A DNA stretch of 64,000 bases from Bacteroidales bacterium (GTDB lineage: Bacteria > Bacteroidota > Bacteroidia > Bacteroidales > P3): positions 21,635 through 85,634 of the forward strand of contig JAILAT010000047.1 of NCBI GenBank assembly GCA_024681475.1, read 5' to 3'. The notes beneath the pieces are model-generated. The model was not told the origin of the DNA and ran no database searches. It was given only the letters and a program-made list of their open reading frames with translations. Positions 52,171-61,070 of this stretch are shown one piece after another (within the stretch, counting starts at the first letter, position 1; each line of letters begins with the position of its first letter). The translations under genes were made by a program, and so were the position numbers.

Positions 52171-53916
52171 ATGGCACAAACGACACTCGACGCCACGACG
52201 CTGGCGAATGTGAAAACTTGGCTCGAAGGGGCTTACGACGAAGATACCAAAGCGGCCATCCGCAAGATGCAGGCCGAGAACCCTGAGGAACTGAACGAGA
52301 GCTTCTATCGCAATCTGGAGTTCGGCACTGGCGGACTGCGCGGCATCATGGGTGTGGGCACCAACCGTATGAACCGCTACACGGTGGGCATGGCCACACA
52401 AGGCCTGGCAAACTATGTAAAGAGCTGTTTCCAAGGCGAGAAAGAGCTGCGTGCAGCCATCTCGCACGACAGCCGCAACCACAGCCGCGAGTTTGCTGAA
52501 ATCACCGCCAACGTGCTGGCCGCCAACGGCTTCACGGTCTATCTGTTTGAGGACCTGCGTCCGACCCCCGAACTCTCGTATGCCGTGCGCTACTTCAAAT
52601 GCCACACGGGCGTTATGTTGACGGCGTCGCACAACCCCAAGGAGTATAACGGCTACAAGGCCTACTGGAACGACGGATGCCAACTGACGGCGCCGCACGA
52701 CACCAACGTCATCGACGAGGTGCTGAAAATCAAGGAGCTCAGCGACGTGTGCTGGGAGGGTGGCAACGGCAAGATTGTCACCATCGGCCAGGAGGTCGAC
52801 GAGGCCTTCATGCGCGAAGTGGAGAAGAACGTGCTGCACCCCGAGTGCATCCGTGAGCACCACGACCTGAAAATCGTCTACACGCCGCTGCACGGTACGG
52901 GTATCACCATGATTCCGAAGATGTTGGAGCGTCTGGGCTTCACCAATGTCAACGTGGTGAAGGAGCAGGCTACCCCCGACGGTAACTTCCCCACCACACC
53001 GTCGCCCAACCCCGAGGAGCACGCCGCCATGAAGATGGCCGTAGACCTGGCCAAGCAGATTGACGCCGACATTGTCTTTGCCAGCGACCCCGATGCCGAC
53101 CGCGTGGGTGTGGCCGTGAAGAAACCCGACGGCGAATGGATGCTGCTCAACGGCAACCAGACCCTCAGCGTCATCATCTACTACCTGCTGAAAGAGTGGA
53201 AAGAGAAAGGCAAACTTACTGGCAAAGAGTATATTATCAAAACCATCGTCACCAGCGAGCTGCCTGCCGACATCGCCAAGCGCTATGGCGCCAAGGTCTA
53301 CGATGTGCTGACAGGCTTCAAATGGATCGGTGCCAAGATCCGTGAGCTGGAAGGCAAGGAACTCTATATCGGTGGCGGCGAAGAGAGCTACGGCTACATG
53401 ATTGGCGACTTTGTGCGCGACAAGGATGCCGTGGGCGCCTGCGCCATGATTGCCGAGATAGCAGCCTGGGCCGCCTCGCAGGGCAAGACATTCTTCGACG
53501 TGCTCGTCGACCTCTACAAAGAATTCGGTTTCTACAAGGAGGGTCTGCTCAGCGTGGTGCGCAAAGGCAAGAGCGGCGCCGAGGAAATCCAGCAGATGAT
53601 GAAAGACTACCGCGAGAACCCGCCGGCCGAAATCAACGGCAGCAAGGTGGTGTGCATCAAGGACTACAAGCTCCTCGAAAGCAAGGATATGGCTACCGGT
53701 GCCACGGAGAAGATAACCCTGCCGGCCAGCAATGTGCTGCAGTTCTTCACCGCCGACGGCAACAAGGTGACGGTGCGCCCCAGCGGCACGGAGCCGAAAA
53801 TCAAGTTCTACTTCGGCGTGAAGGGCGACCTGTGCTGCAAAGAGCGTTTCGACGAGACAAACGCAGCCCTCGACGGAAAGATAGAAGCAATCAAGAAGTC
53901 TATGGGGCTGGTGTAA
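52171..53916 (+). CDS. Phosphoglucomutase/phosphomannomutase family protein
   Basis: The 581-residue alpha-D-phosphohexomutase interconverts hexose 1- and 6-phosphates. The active phosphoserine Ser153 is in TASHNPKEYNGYK, the Mg site is ASDPDADRVGVA near residue 309, the sugar-binding loop is GGGEESYGYMIGDFVRDKD, and the phosphate-binding loop is VRPSGTEPKIKFYF near the C-terminus. The length (long form, with GGLRGIMG near residue 55) fits the PgcA/PGM2-like group, so glucose 1-phosphate or pentose phosphates are plausible substrates. It is a single-gene unit with its own promoter and terminator. Confidence 0.95.
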   Translation: MAQTTLDATTLANVKTWLEGAYDEDTKAAIRKMQAENPEELNESFYRNLEFGTGGLRGIMGVGTNRMNRYTVGMATQGLANYVKSCFQGEKELRAAISHDSRNHSREFAEITANVLAANGFTVYLFEDLRPTPELSYAVRYFKCHTGVMLTASHNPKEYNGYKAYWNDGCQLTAPHDTNVIDEVLKIKELSDVCWEGGNGKIVTIGQEVDEAFMREVEKNVLHPECIREHHDLKIVYTPLHGTGITMIPKMLERLGFTNVNVVKEQATPDGNFPTTPSPNPEEHAAMKMAVDLAKQIDADIVFASDPDADRVGVAVKKPDGEWMLLNGNQTLSVIIYYLLKEWKEKGKLTGKEYIIKTIVTSELPADIAKRYGAKVYDVLTGFKWIGAKIRELEGKELYIGGGEESYGYMIGDFVRDKDAVGACAMIAEIAAWAASQGKTFFDVLVDLYKEFGFYKEGLLSVVRKGKSGAEEIQQMMKDYRENPPAEINGSKVVCIKDYKLLESKDMATGATEKITLPASNVLQFFTADGNKVTVRPSGTEPKIKFYFGVKGDLCCKERFDETNAALDGKIEAIKKSMGLV

Positions 53917-53933
53917 ACCAATAGATTACATGA

Positions 53934-53973
53934 TAAAGGTGGCCAAACTGTCATAGCTTGGCCACCTTTTTTT
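53934..53973 (+). terminator. Rho-independent terminator of the phosphohexomutase gene
   Basis: AAAGGTGGCCAA, loop ACTGTCATAGC, TTGGCCACCTTT followed by a run of T. Confidence 0.9.
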
Positions 53974-54078
53974 TCGACGTGTGGAGGTCGGAAACCGTCC
54001 CGCCCCGATAACAGCCTCATGGAGAACCAATTAATGCACTTGGCGAAAAAATAATTTCCCCAATCCGATTTTTTTGTG

Positions 54079-54086
54079 TATCTTTG
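54079..54086 (+). promoter_or_regulatory. Probable -7 box of tnaA
   Basis: TATCTTTG lies 259 bp before the tnaA ATG, so the transcript has a long leader. The -33 position has no clear TTTG. Confidence 0.55.
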
Positions 54087-54101
54087 CAAAAGTAAACCAC
54101 G

Positions 54102-54137
54102 ATGTTGAATCGTCTTTTTTGGGTTCGATGTTATTGA
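54102..54137 (+). CDS. Possible 11-residue Trp-containing leader peptide (MLNRLFWVRCY) ahead of tnaA
   Basis: This tiny frame starts about 15 nt after the -7 box and encodes MLNRLFWVRCY with a single Trp at position 7. In E. coli, tnaA is controlled by the leader peptide TnaC, which senses tryptophan through ribosome stalling at one Trp codon. The analogy is positional only; the residues do not resemble TnaC and chance is a real possibility. Confidence 0.3.
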   Translation: MLNRLFWVRCY

Positions 54138-54172
54138 TACACAATAGAATATCGTGAAAAACGCTATCGACA

Positions 54173-54218
54173 TAAACGTTCGTAACCTTTTCTTGAACAT
54201 CAAGAAAAGAGACGTTTA
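54173..54218 (+). promoter_or_regulatory. Extended hairpin in the tnaA leader
   Basis: Perfect inner stem CTTTTCTTGA (54187-54196), loop ACA, TCAAGAAAAG (54200-54209), with an outer stem TAAACGT (54173-54179) and ACGTTTA (54212-54218). It lies between the possible leader peptide and tnaA, where it could act as an attenuator or stabiliser. Confidence 0.6.
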
Positions 54219-54345
54219 TTGTCTTCTCTAGAGGCTTTCCTTCGAATGCCCGTCGACACTGACACATGGCCCCACACCGTGTGTTTCTTCTGTTTGTGTG
54301 GACCGAAATCAATTAATTTAATTACATAACTAAAACAATATTATT

Positions 54346-55722
54346 ATGGAACTTCCATTTGCAGAATCTTGGAAAATTAAGATGGTGGAACCCATTAAGA
54401 AATCCACCCGCGAACAGCGTGAGAAATGGCTGAACGAAGCTCACCAGAATGTGTTCATGCTGAAGAGCGACTATGTGTACATCGACCTGCTGACCGATAG
54501 CGGTACGGGCGCACAGAGCGACCGCCAGTGGGCTGCCATGATGATGGGCGACGAGAGCTACGGCGGTGCCCGCTCGTTCTACCACATGAAGGATACCATC
54601 ACCGAGCTGACTGGTTTCGAGTATGTTATCCCCACCCACCAGGGCCGTGCTGCCGAGAACGTGCTGTTCAGCTACCTGGTGAAACCCGGCAATGTCATCC
54701 CCGGCAATGCCCATTTCGACACCACCAAGGGTCATATCGAGAGCCGCAAGGCTTTCGCCATCGACGTGACGGTCCCCGAGGCCTACGACACCCAGCTTGA
54801 GGTGCCTTTCAAAGGCAACGTCAGCCTCGAGAAACTGGAGAAGGTGCTGCAGGAAAACAAAGGTAACGTGCCTTTCATGGTGCTCACCGTGACCAACAAC
54901 ACCGTTGGCGGCCAGCCTGTTTCGATGCAGAACATCCGCGAGACCTGCGAACTGTGCCACAAATATGGCGTGCCCGTCAACGTCGACTCGGCCCGCTTCA
55001 TCGAGAACGCCTACTTCATCAAGACCCGTGAGAAAGGTTACGAGAACAAGACCCTGCGCGAGATAGCCCTGGAGATGTTCAGCTATGCCGACAGCATGAC
55101 GATGAGCGCCAAGAAGGACGGCCTCGTGAACATGGGCGGCTTCATCGCCACCAACAAGAAAGACTGGTACGAAGGTGCCAAGCTGTTCTGCATCCCCTTC
55201 GAGGGCTTCCTGACCTATGGCGGTATGAACGGCCGCGACATGGACGCTCTGGCCGTCGGTCTGAAGGAGAACATTGAGTTCGAGATGGTTGAGACCCGTA
55301 TCAAACAGGTCCACTACCTGGCTTCCAAGCTCGACGAGTACGGCATCCCCTATCAGCGTCCCGCCGGTGGCCACGCCATCTTCGTCGACGCCGACAAGGT
55401 GTTGACCCGCATCCCCAAAGAGGAGTTTCCTGCCCAGACGCTGACTTGCGAGCTGTATCTTGAGGCCGGTATCCGCGCCTGCGAGATTGGCTACGTGCTG
55501 GCCGACCGCGACCCCGTGACGCGCGAGAACCGCTTTGGCGGCAACGACTTCGTGCGCCTGTGCATCCCGCGCCGCGTGTACACCAACAACCACATGGACG
55601 TCATCGCCGCTGCCCTGAAGAATGTCTTCGACCGTCGCGATCAGATCACCCGCGGTCTGGAGATCACCTGGGAGGCCGAGTTGATGCGCCACTTCACCTG
55701 CCAGTTCCGTCGCTTGGGTTAA
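54346..55722 (+). CDS. tnaA: Tryptophanase (tryptophan indole-lyase)
   Basis: The 458-residue PLP enzyme cleaves tryptophan to indole, pyruvate and ammonia. The fold is shared with tyrosine phenol-lyase, and the sequence SDRQWAAMMMGDESYGG looks close to that enzyme. Discriminating residues nevertheless point to tryptophanase: HFDTTKGH (Asp where TPL has Thr), CEIGYVL (Ile where TPL has the phenol-binding Arg), and RHFTCQF (His where TPL has Phe). The PLP lysine is in MSAKKDGLVNMGG (Lys256/257). The start ELPFAESWKIKMVEP agrees with Bacteroides tryptophanase as I recall it. It is a single-gene unit, with no tnaB-like permease. Confidence 0.9.
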   Translation: MELPFAESWKIKMVEPIKKSTREQREKWLNEAHQNVFMLKSDYVYIDLLTDSGTGAQSDRQWAAMMMGDESYGGARSFYHMKDTITELTGFEYVIPTHQGRAAENVLFSYLVKPGNVIPGNAHFDTTKGHIESRKAFAIDVTVPEAYDTQLEVPFKGNVSLEKLEKVLQENKGNVPFMVLTVTNNTVGGQPVSMQNIRETCELCHKYGVPVNVDSARFIENAYFIKTREKGYENKTLREIALEMFSYADSMTMSAKKDGLVNMGGFIATNKKDWYEGAKLFCIPFEGFLTYGGMNGRDMDALAVGLKENIEFEMVETRIKQVHYLASKLDEYGIPYQRPAGGHAIFVDADKVLTRIPKEEFPAQTLTCELYLEAGIRACEIGYVLADRDPVTRENRFGGNDFVRLCIPRRVYTNNHMDVIAAALKNVFDRRDQITRGLEITWEAELMRHFTCQFRRLG

Positions 55723-55750
55723 TAGCCTGAGGCGAAAGCAGATAAATGTT

Positions 55751-55781
55751 GCAGGCGGCGCCCCATCGGGGCGCCGCCTGC
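55751..55781 (+). terminator. Terminator after tnaA
   Basis: GCAGGCGGCGCCCC, ATC, GGGGCGCCGCCTGC is a perfect 14-bp stem followed by TGTTTGTT. Confidence 0.8.
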
Positions 55782-55789
55782 TGTTTGTT

Positions 55790-56099
55790 CTGCCCCTGAC
55801 AGACCAGGGAAAAAGTAACACGCGGAAGTCCAATTCTTCCAATAACTTATCTTGGACGGCGGAGAAAGGCCTCCTCGCCGCTCCCTGCCCTCTTCCTGAC
55901 GGTCTCCCCAAGTGCGGTGCTTTGGGGCCAATCTGTTAGCCCGCAACCTCCCCTAGCGGACTCCAAAACGGCCTTGCGATACGGCAAAATGGTTGTATAC
56001 TTGCACTCGAAAACGGGACGGAAACATGCCACGCCGGCAGGCAGAAAGCCGAAGCGTTTTCAGCAACACATTATTATTAACCTTTTAATACTTACAACC
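55790..56099. other. Intergenic stretch upstream of the DUF6266 gene
   Basis: No convincing gene is seen here. A TATACTTG near 55994 may be a -7 box for the DUF6266 gene. Frames on both strands here are Arg/Pro-rich and look non-coding. Confidence 0.4.
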
Positions 56100-56768
56100 A
56101 TGTTCACTTTAGACAACGACAGCCAGTCGTTAATGGCAAAAATCAACACGGGTATCCTCGGCGGCTTCAACGGCCCGCTGGGTCCTGTGGTAGGCTATGC
56201 CTGGAAGGGCAAGGCGTGCATGCGCACCAAGGCCCTCTCTGTTCTCAACCCCAACACCGAGGCGCAGCAGATGTGGCGCTATCGCTTCAAGGTCATCACC
56301 CAGCTGGGTGCTTCGTGTCTCACCTTCATCCACACCGGCTTCCACCAGCAGGCCAAGGAGATGACCGAGAGCAACGTCTTCATGGCGAAGAACATCTGCG
56401 ATGTCTTCACGGGCACCTGGCCCAACCTGACGCTGGCCTACTCGAAGCTTGTCTTCGCCGCAGGCTCGCTCGACCTCCCCTTCAACCCCGCCGCCACGGC
56501 GTCGGAGACCGCCATCACCTTCACCTGGACCGACAACTCGGGCGTGGGCAACGCTTCCGCCACCGACAAGGCCAACGTGCTTATCTACAACAAGTCGCAG
56601 CACACCGCACAGACCGTGATGGAGGCTGCTGCACGCACCGCTGCCACTTTCTCCTACACCTTTCCCACGGCGTGGGCCGGCGACGAGGTGGAACTCTACT
56701 TCTACATGTCCAACGCCGCCGCCACCAACAACTCGCCGTCGGTGTACCTTGGCAACATCACGCTCTGA
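56100..56768 (+). CDS. DUF6266 family protein
   Basis: The 222-residue protein contains MAKINTGILGGFNGPLGPVV, then GYAWKGKACMRTKAL, the typical start of DUF6266, a Bacteroidota family of beta-rich proteins often found in multiple copies. The C-terminal half (AITFTWTDNSGVGNASATDK, DEVELYFYMSNAA, PSVYLGNITL) looks like an Ig-like fold. No function is known to me. An internal ATG at 56133 starts directly at the conserved MAKI and may be the true start. It forms the left border of the inverted-repeat-bounded region. Confidence 0.75.
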   Translation: MFTLDNDSQSLMAKINTGILGGFNGPLGPVVGYAWKGKACMRTKALSVLNPNTEAQQMWRYRFKVITQLGASCLTFIHTGFHQQAKEMTESNVFMAKNICDVFTGTWPNLTLAYSKLVFAAGSLDLPFNPAATASETAITFTWTDNSGVGNASATDKANVLIYNKSQHTAQTVMEAAARTAATFSYTFPTAWAGDEVELYFYMSNAAATNNSPSVYLGNITL

Positions 56769-56799
56769 CACTCCACTCCCCCATGGTGGGGAACTCCCG

Positions 56800-56835
56800 G
56801 CCCCTTGGGGCGGCGCAGCCGCCCCAAGGGGCTTT
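56800..56835 (+). terminator. Terminator after the DUF6266 gene
   Basis: GCCCCTTGGGGCGGC, loop GCA, GCCGCCCCAAGGGGC followed by TTT: a 15-bp perfect stem. Confidence 0.85.
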
Positions 56836-56874
56836 CCATAAGAAAAAGATAATCATAAGTATAATACATAATGA

Positions 56875-56940
56875 GGACTTCTATCAATAGCCTCGGAGAG
56901 GCTAACTCTCAATAGCCCCGCACAAGGAACGCAGTGTGGG
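56875..56940 (+). repeat. 66-bp dispersed repeat, left copy
   Basis: This matches the minus strand of 62590-62655 at about 60 of 66 positions, in inverted orientation. It contains two small hairpins: GCCTC-GGA-GAGGC, and CCCCGCAC with GTGTGGGG around AAGGAACGCA. A related module GCGTCTTGGAGAGACGC follows at about 56964. Confidence 0.8.
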
Positions 56941-57012
56941 GTAACAAGATAGGAACAATAAGCGTCTTGGAGAGACGCGCTCACAAAGAATAAATAGAAC
57001 CCACCATATATT

Positions 57013-57579
57013 ATGTCCAAGAAAACATTTTTCCCCACCAAGTATTTCCAGGCGCTGGTGATGGCCTACGACCCTTTCACGCCGCTGGCCGAGAGTGCCG
57101 AGGAGCTGGAATGGCAGTCGCTGCTGCTGGCCCAGGAGTCCGAGCCGTTGCTGGAGGTGGTGCGTCCGGCTTTCGTGTCGACGCGCCCCGACGCTGCCTC
57201 GCAGTGCCGCTTCGACGCGTTGATGAGTGTGGCCATGGATGTGGGCGTCGAGATGCTGCAGAGCTTCCCGCTACTGGAGCTTGTGGCACAAGGAGCGCCG
57301 AAAAGCCAGGTGCAGCGTGCCCTGATGGCCATGCCCGAATGCTTTGGCACGTTGCGACCTTTTCTGGCCGACGAGCTGCGCAGCTATGGTCTGCCCCAGC
57401 ACAACCGCCGCTACTATGAGGCACAACTCTATGCCGGCCATGTCACTTTTGTCGTCGGGCGGCGGCTGCCACCCGGCGTGCCGACGGGCACGCGGGTAGT
57501 GACTGAACGCCGCGACTTATACTTCCGATTCGGCCCATCGGTGTTGCACCCTTTTCTGCAGTTTTTCTGCCGCCATTAG
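57013..57579 (+). CDS. Protein of unknown function
   Basis: The 188-residue soluble protein is predicted helical for most of its length (SAEELEWQSLLLAQESEPLLE; FDALMSVAMDVGVEMLQSF; ALMAMPECFGTLRPFLADEL) with a beta-like C-terminus (HVTFVVGRRLPPG; RRDLYFRFGPS). No signal peptide or catalytic motif is visible and I do not recognise the family. Codon use is GC-rich like the core genome, unlike the AT-rich genes 2 kb downstream. It starts 73 bp after the left 66-bp repeat. Confidence 0.6.
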   Translation: MSKKTFFPTKYFQALVMAYDPFTPLAESAEELEWQSLLLAQESEPLLEVVRPAFVSTRPDAASQCRFDALMSVAMDVGVEMLQSFPLLELVAQGAPKSQVQRALMAMPECFGTLRPFLADELRSYGLPQHNRRYYEAQLYAGHVTFVVGRRLPPGVPTGTRVVTERRDLYFRFGPSVLHPFLQFFCRH

Positions 57580-57698
57580 GCTGCCGTTCCGGTATCCGGA
57601 AAGTTATGAACAATAGGGGAGGAAAGGGTGCCATATCTAAATTAACAAATTGATAATCAATAGTGATGTTATGTTTATAAAAAATTAAGAAAAAAAAT

Positions 57699-57729
57699 TT
57701 TGGAGGTTCGGTGAAATGTTGTAACTTTG
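57699..57729 (+). promoter_or_regulatory. Promoter of the coiled-coil gene
   Basis: TTTG (57699-57702), 19 nt, TAACTTTG (57722-57729). The leader to the ATG at 57911 is about 175 nt and GC-rich. Confidence 0.7.
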
Positions 57730-57910
57730 CAGCAAGTTTTCTTCCCAAAACGCTGTCGCCATGCGGCTGTCGAGAGCAGACAGAGAACGGGTTAGCCCTT
57801 CCGGCGCCCCTCGGCCCAAGACCCATGTTGGCGACAGCGGACACCCTGACTCCCGAGCGCTGCGGAGTGGACATAGAGCTCCGACAATATCATGCAAAAC
57901 CATAACCATC

Positions 57911-58816
57911 ATGTCAACGACGAAGCAACATATACAGCCAAGCTCTACGGAGGGACTAGCCCAGGAAAAGGGACAGTCCGCTGTTTCGTTGCCGTCGGCA
58001 CCGTCGTTGGCACCACCGCAGCCTGAGGTGCCTCCATCCTTCCACACCAATGGCCCCCCCAACTGTTCACAGCCCTTCCCGAATCTGGCCTCAGACGATT
58101 TGCTGGTGCGTCTGAAGGCCTTGGAACAAGAAAACCAGCAACTGAAAGACGACAAGCGAGTCCTGCAGAAAGAGAGGCAGGTCATACTAGAAGAGAATAC
58201 CTCAATAAGAAAAGAGAACACATCGCTGAGAGATGAGAATACTTCCATAAGAGACGAAAACACGAAGCTGCGTAAAAAAAACGCCAAGCAGCAGGACCTC
58301 ATCGACGCTTTGCGCAATCAAACGTCGCAGCCCGTCGACGCCCCTGCACAAAGAAATCCTGAAAACCAGTACTATATTCCTCCGCAATCCGCCACATTGC
58401 CATCCCCCCAGCCCCCCACCAACAATCCTTTTGCCCAAGACGACAAGGCCTACAAGAAGACTTACCGCAAGCCTCATGCCGACCGTGTGCTCACCCCCGA
58501 AGACAGCGAGCGCGCCCTGCTGCGCAAAAAGTGCCTGAACTCCGTCTACACAACTCGGCGTGCCACCCGTTTCTGGGACGCCCTCATCGACGAGCATATT
58601 GTCGACAAGAACTATCAGCCGCTGTGTTCGCGCTCACAGATGGGCGAGATAGCCTACTGCCTGTCGAAGCTGAACATCAACAACAACGGGCGCACCGATT
58701 GGAAGACCTTCGAGGATCTGTGGGGGCTGCACAATCTCTGCGCCGATTGGCGCCGCCTGGAGAAAAACGAGACGGCCGACCGCATCCGCCAGCTCTTCGA
58801 GGCCACCGCCAGTTAG
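57911..58816 (+). CDS. Coiled-coil protein with ENTSIR heptad repeats and a conserved-looking C-terminal domain
   Basis: The 301-residue protein has a Pro/Ser-rich N-terminus (residues 1-60), then a coiled coil (65-130) in which a seven-residue unit of the type ENTSIRx repeats about five times (EENTSIRKENTSLRDENTS and onward). A Pro/Gln-rich linker follows, then a helical C-terminal domain (residues 185-300; RALLRKKCLNSVYTTRRATR, TDWKTFEDLWGLHNL). I do not recognise the family. The heptads suggest homo-oligomerisation and could vary in number between strains. ATG 57911 was chosen; upstream in-frame sequence lies in the leader. Confidence 0.65.
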   Translation: MSTTKQHIQPSSTEGLAQEKGQSAVSLPSAPSLAPPQPEVPPSFHTNGPPNCSQPFPNLASDDLLVRLKALEQENQQLKDDKRVLQKERQVILEENTSIRKENTSLRDENTSIRDENTKLRKKNAKQQDLIDALRNQTSQPVDAPAQRNPENQYYIPPQSATLPSPQPPTNNPFAQDDKAYKKTYRKPHADRVLTPEDSERALLRKKCLNSVYTTRRATRFWDALIDEHIVDKNYQPLCSRSQMGEIAYCLSKLNINNNGRTDWKTFEDLWGLHNLCADWRRLEKNETADRIRQLFEATAS

Positions 58817-58966
58817 CTGCTGAGCACAAAAACATTGAGCTCCCGCTGATCCATTGGTATTGTTATTATTATGGATAAAAAAGTAAGGTTGCTGCAGCCA
58901 AAAATAAAATCAAGACAATGAAACGTTAAGCCGACGGCTTCAGGGACATGGGGATTACCGGAGGAT

Positions 58967-59209
58967 ATGTCGAAAACCACACTCCGAAAGTATAAAGAGG
59001 ACGAAAGCGACTATCATACTTGCAGTTGGCTGACCACCTCGGAATTCCGTGAATGTATCGACCACGCTAACAAAGCTGCGGAGGAACTCGAGGTAACCTT
59101 CTCCCCTCGGTTCGACCCGCGCCCAGATTACGAGCGCATCTACCAGTATATGAAGGAAGGTGACGAGGCAGGAGAACCGTCAAGAATTGTCTTTTGGTTC
59201 GACAATTGA
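58967..59209 (+). CDS. Small hypothetical protein
   Basis: The 80-residue acidic protein includes KYKEDESDYHTCSWLTTSEF and FDPRPDYERIYQYMKEGDEA. An AGGA lies 4 nt before the ATG. It ends just before the promoter region of the DUF262 gene. It may be a partner, antitoxin-like or regulatory protein for that gene, but no family is recognised. Confidence 0.45.
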   Translation: MSKTTLRKYKEDESDYHTCSWLTTSEFRECIDHANKAAEELEVTFSPRFDPRPDYERIYQYMKEGDEAGEPSRIVFWFDN

Positions 59210-59220
59210 AAAATATTTCG

Positions 59221-59228
59221 TATTTTTG
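59221..59228 (+). promoter_or_regulatory. -7 box of the DUF262 gene
   Basis: TATTTTTG lies 30 bp before the ATG at 59259, with no perfect -33 box. Confidence 0.55.
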
Positions 59229-59258
59229 CACTTTAAATACAAAGTAAATAACAATAAT

Positions 59259-61070
59259 ATGGCAGAGAAATATAATGTTGAGAACAAGCCATTAGAGCAA
59301 GTTCTTGGTTTTATCAAATCGGGTCAAATTGCCATCCCGGAAATACAAAGGCCATTTGTATGGAAACCCGTACAAGTTCGAGATTTGATTGACTCCTTAT
59401 ATATGGGTTACCCTACAGGTTATCTTATTGTGTCTCAAAGCCCATCGATGAAACTAAAAGACGGCACCACATCATCGGGAAAGCAAATAATGATAGATGG
59501 CCAACAGCGTGTAACTGCATTGATGACTGCCATTGTCGGGACGGAAGTGTCTGATTCCAACTTTAAAAAGCATCGAATAATAATTTCCTTCAATCCGCTT
59601 GCTCCTGATGATGATGAAGAAAAATTCAAAGTGCAAACACCTGCAGTAATAAAAGATAAGCGATGGATTGCTGATATTGCAGATGTGTTTAAAACGGATT
59701 TTGACAGTTTTGAATTTGTTCAGAACTACTGTGCTGAAAACAATGACATATCCCCCAAGGAGTTGAATAAAATCATCATGCGTTTGATAGATATCAAAAA
59801 CAGACAAATTGGTATCATCAAGCTCAATGAGGATGTCACAATCGATGAAGTTACAGAGATTTTTATACGTATCAACAGCCAAGGGACAAAACTCAACCAA
59901 GCAGATTTCGCCATGTCACGTATGGCAGCAAACGAGAAGTATGGTGGGAATGCATTACGTAAGGCAATTGAATATTTCTCTCATTTGGCCATCTCTCCGG
60001 ATTGGTACAACGATATGTGCAAAGATGAGGGATTTATGCAGACACCATTTGCAACAAAGATGTCGTGGTTGCGTAATGACAAGGAGGCAATTTATGATCC
60101 CGACTACAATGACATCTTGCGAGTTTCTTTCATGTACAAATTTGGGCGTGCAAAGATGAAAGACCTCGTTGCGTTGCTTGAAGGACGCAATTTTGAAACC
60201 AGAGAAAATGAAGAATGGATTTCTGAAGAAACGTTTCAAAGATTGCAAGAAAGCGTACTGGAGTTTATGAACCAGTATAGTTTTACTAACTTTATCCTTG
60301 CAATCAAATCAGCAGGTTTCATAAGCACAAAACTCATCAACTCACAGATGACTTTGGACTTTGCTTATACGCTATATCTCATCCTGCACAATGACCCGCA
60401 AATCGACAAGTCTCAAATCAAGCATTATGTTCAGCGTTGGTATCTGCTTTCAACGCTAACAAGCCGTTATATTACATCCCCTGAAAGCGTGATGGATTAT
60501 GATATAAAGCGTATCAAAGAGCGTGGATTCCTGGCATATTTTAATGAAATAGAACCTGCTGAGTTGTCAGAGACGTTTTGGGTGACACAACTTCCCCAGA
60601 GACTTGAATCAGCGTCTGTTAGCAGCCCATTCCTAAATGTTTTCTTTGCAGCGCAGATATTTGGCAACGATAACTCGCTATTCTGTAAAGGTATTCGAAT
60701 TGGGGATTTAATAGATATTGTAGGAGATGTACACCATATCTTCCCGAGGAAATATCTTATGCACAATGATATTAAGGAGCGTAACCGTTATAATCAGATA
60801 GCCAACTTTACATATCTTGACACAGTCGTAAACAAGCTTATATCTGATGACGCGCCCAATGTATATTTCCATAAAGCAGAGGAGGCTTGCAAAAATGGGG
60901 AACCCCTTTACGGAAATATTGACAATATGAATGAACTAAAAGAAAACCTAAAAACCAACTGCATACCAGAGAATGTCAGTGACATGAGTTTTGAGGATTA
61001 TGACAACTTCTTGGATATTCGTCGCAAGATGATGGCGGGGAAAATACGACAGTATTACTACTCATTATAA
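59259..61070 (+). CDS. DUF262/HNH GmrSD-like type IV restriction protein
   Basis: The 603-residue protein has a DUF262 (GmrS-type) N-terminal domain: IPEIQRPFVW near residue 26, IMIDGQQRVTALMT near residue 80 and the later FIRINSQGTKLNQADFAMSR. The C-terminal part carries an HNH-like DUF1524 motif DVHHIFPRKYL near residue 491. Single-chain GmrSD-like proteins cleave modified phage DNA in an NTP-dependent way; related SspE and BrxU proteins defend bacteria similarly. The gene is much more AT-rich than its neighbours and lies inside the inverted-repeat-bounded segment, which points to acquisition by transfer. No modification or phosphorothioation genes are in the window. Confidence 0.88.
   Translation: MAEKYNVENKPLEQVLGFIKSGQIAIPEIQRPFVWKPVQVRDLIDSLYMGYPTGYLIVSQSPSMKLKDGTTSSGKQIMIDGQQRVTALMTAIVGTEVSDSNFKKHRIIISFNPLAPDDDEEKFKVQTPAVIKDKRWIADIADVFKTDFDSFEFVQNYCAENNDISPKELNKIIMRLIDIKNRQIGIIKLNEDVTIDEVTEIFIRINSQGTKLNQADFAMSRMAANEKYGGNALRKAIEYFSHLAISPDWYNDMCKDEGFMQTPFATKMSWLRNDKEAIYDPDYNDILRVSFMYKFGRAKMKDLVALLEGRNFETRENEEWISEETFQRLQESVLEFMNQYSFTNFILAIKSAGFISTKLINSQMTLDFAYTLYLILHNDPQIDKSQIKHYVQRWYLLSTLTSRYITSPESVMDYDIKRIKERGFLAYFNEIEPAELSETFWVTQLPQRLESASVSSPFLNVFFAAQIFGNDNSLFCKGIRIGDLIDIVGDVHHIFPRKYLMHNDIKERNRYNQIANFTYLDTVVNKLISDDAPNVYFHKAEEACKNGEPLYGNIDNMNELKENLKTNCIPENVSDMSFEDYDNFLDIRRKMMAGKIRQYYYSL

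Noticed and set aside
54346-55722. Tyrosine phenol-lyase as the identity of the PLP lyase
   Set aside because: Overall similarity is close, but the substrate-selecting positions (Asp in HFDTTKGH, Ile in CEIG, His in RHFT) are those of tryptophanase.
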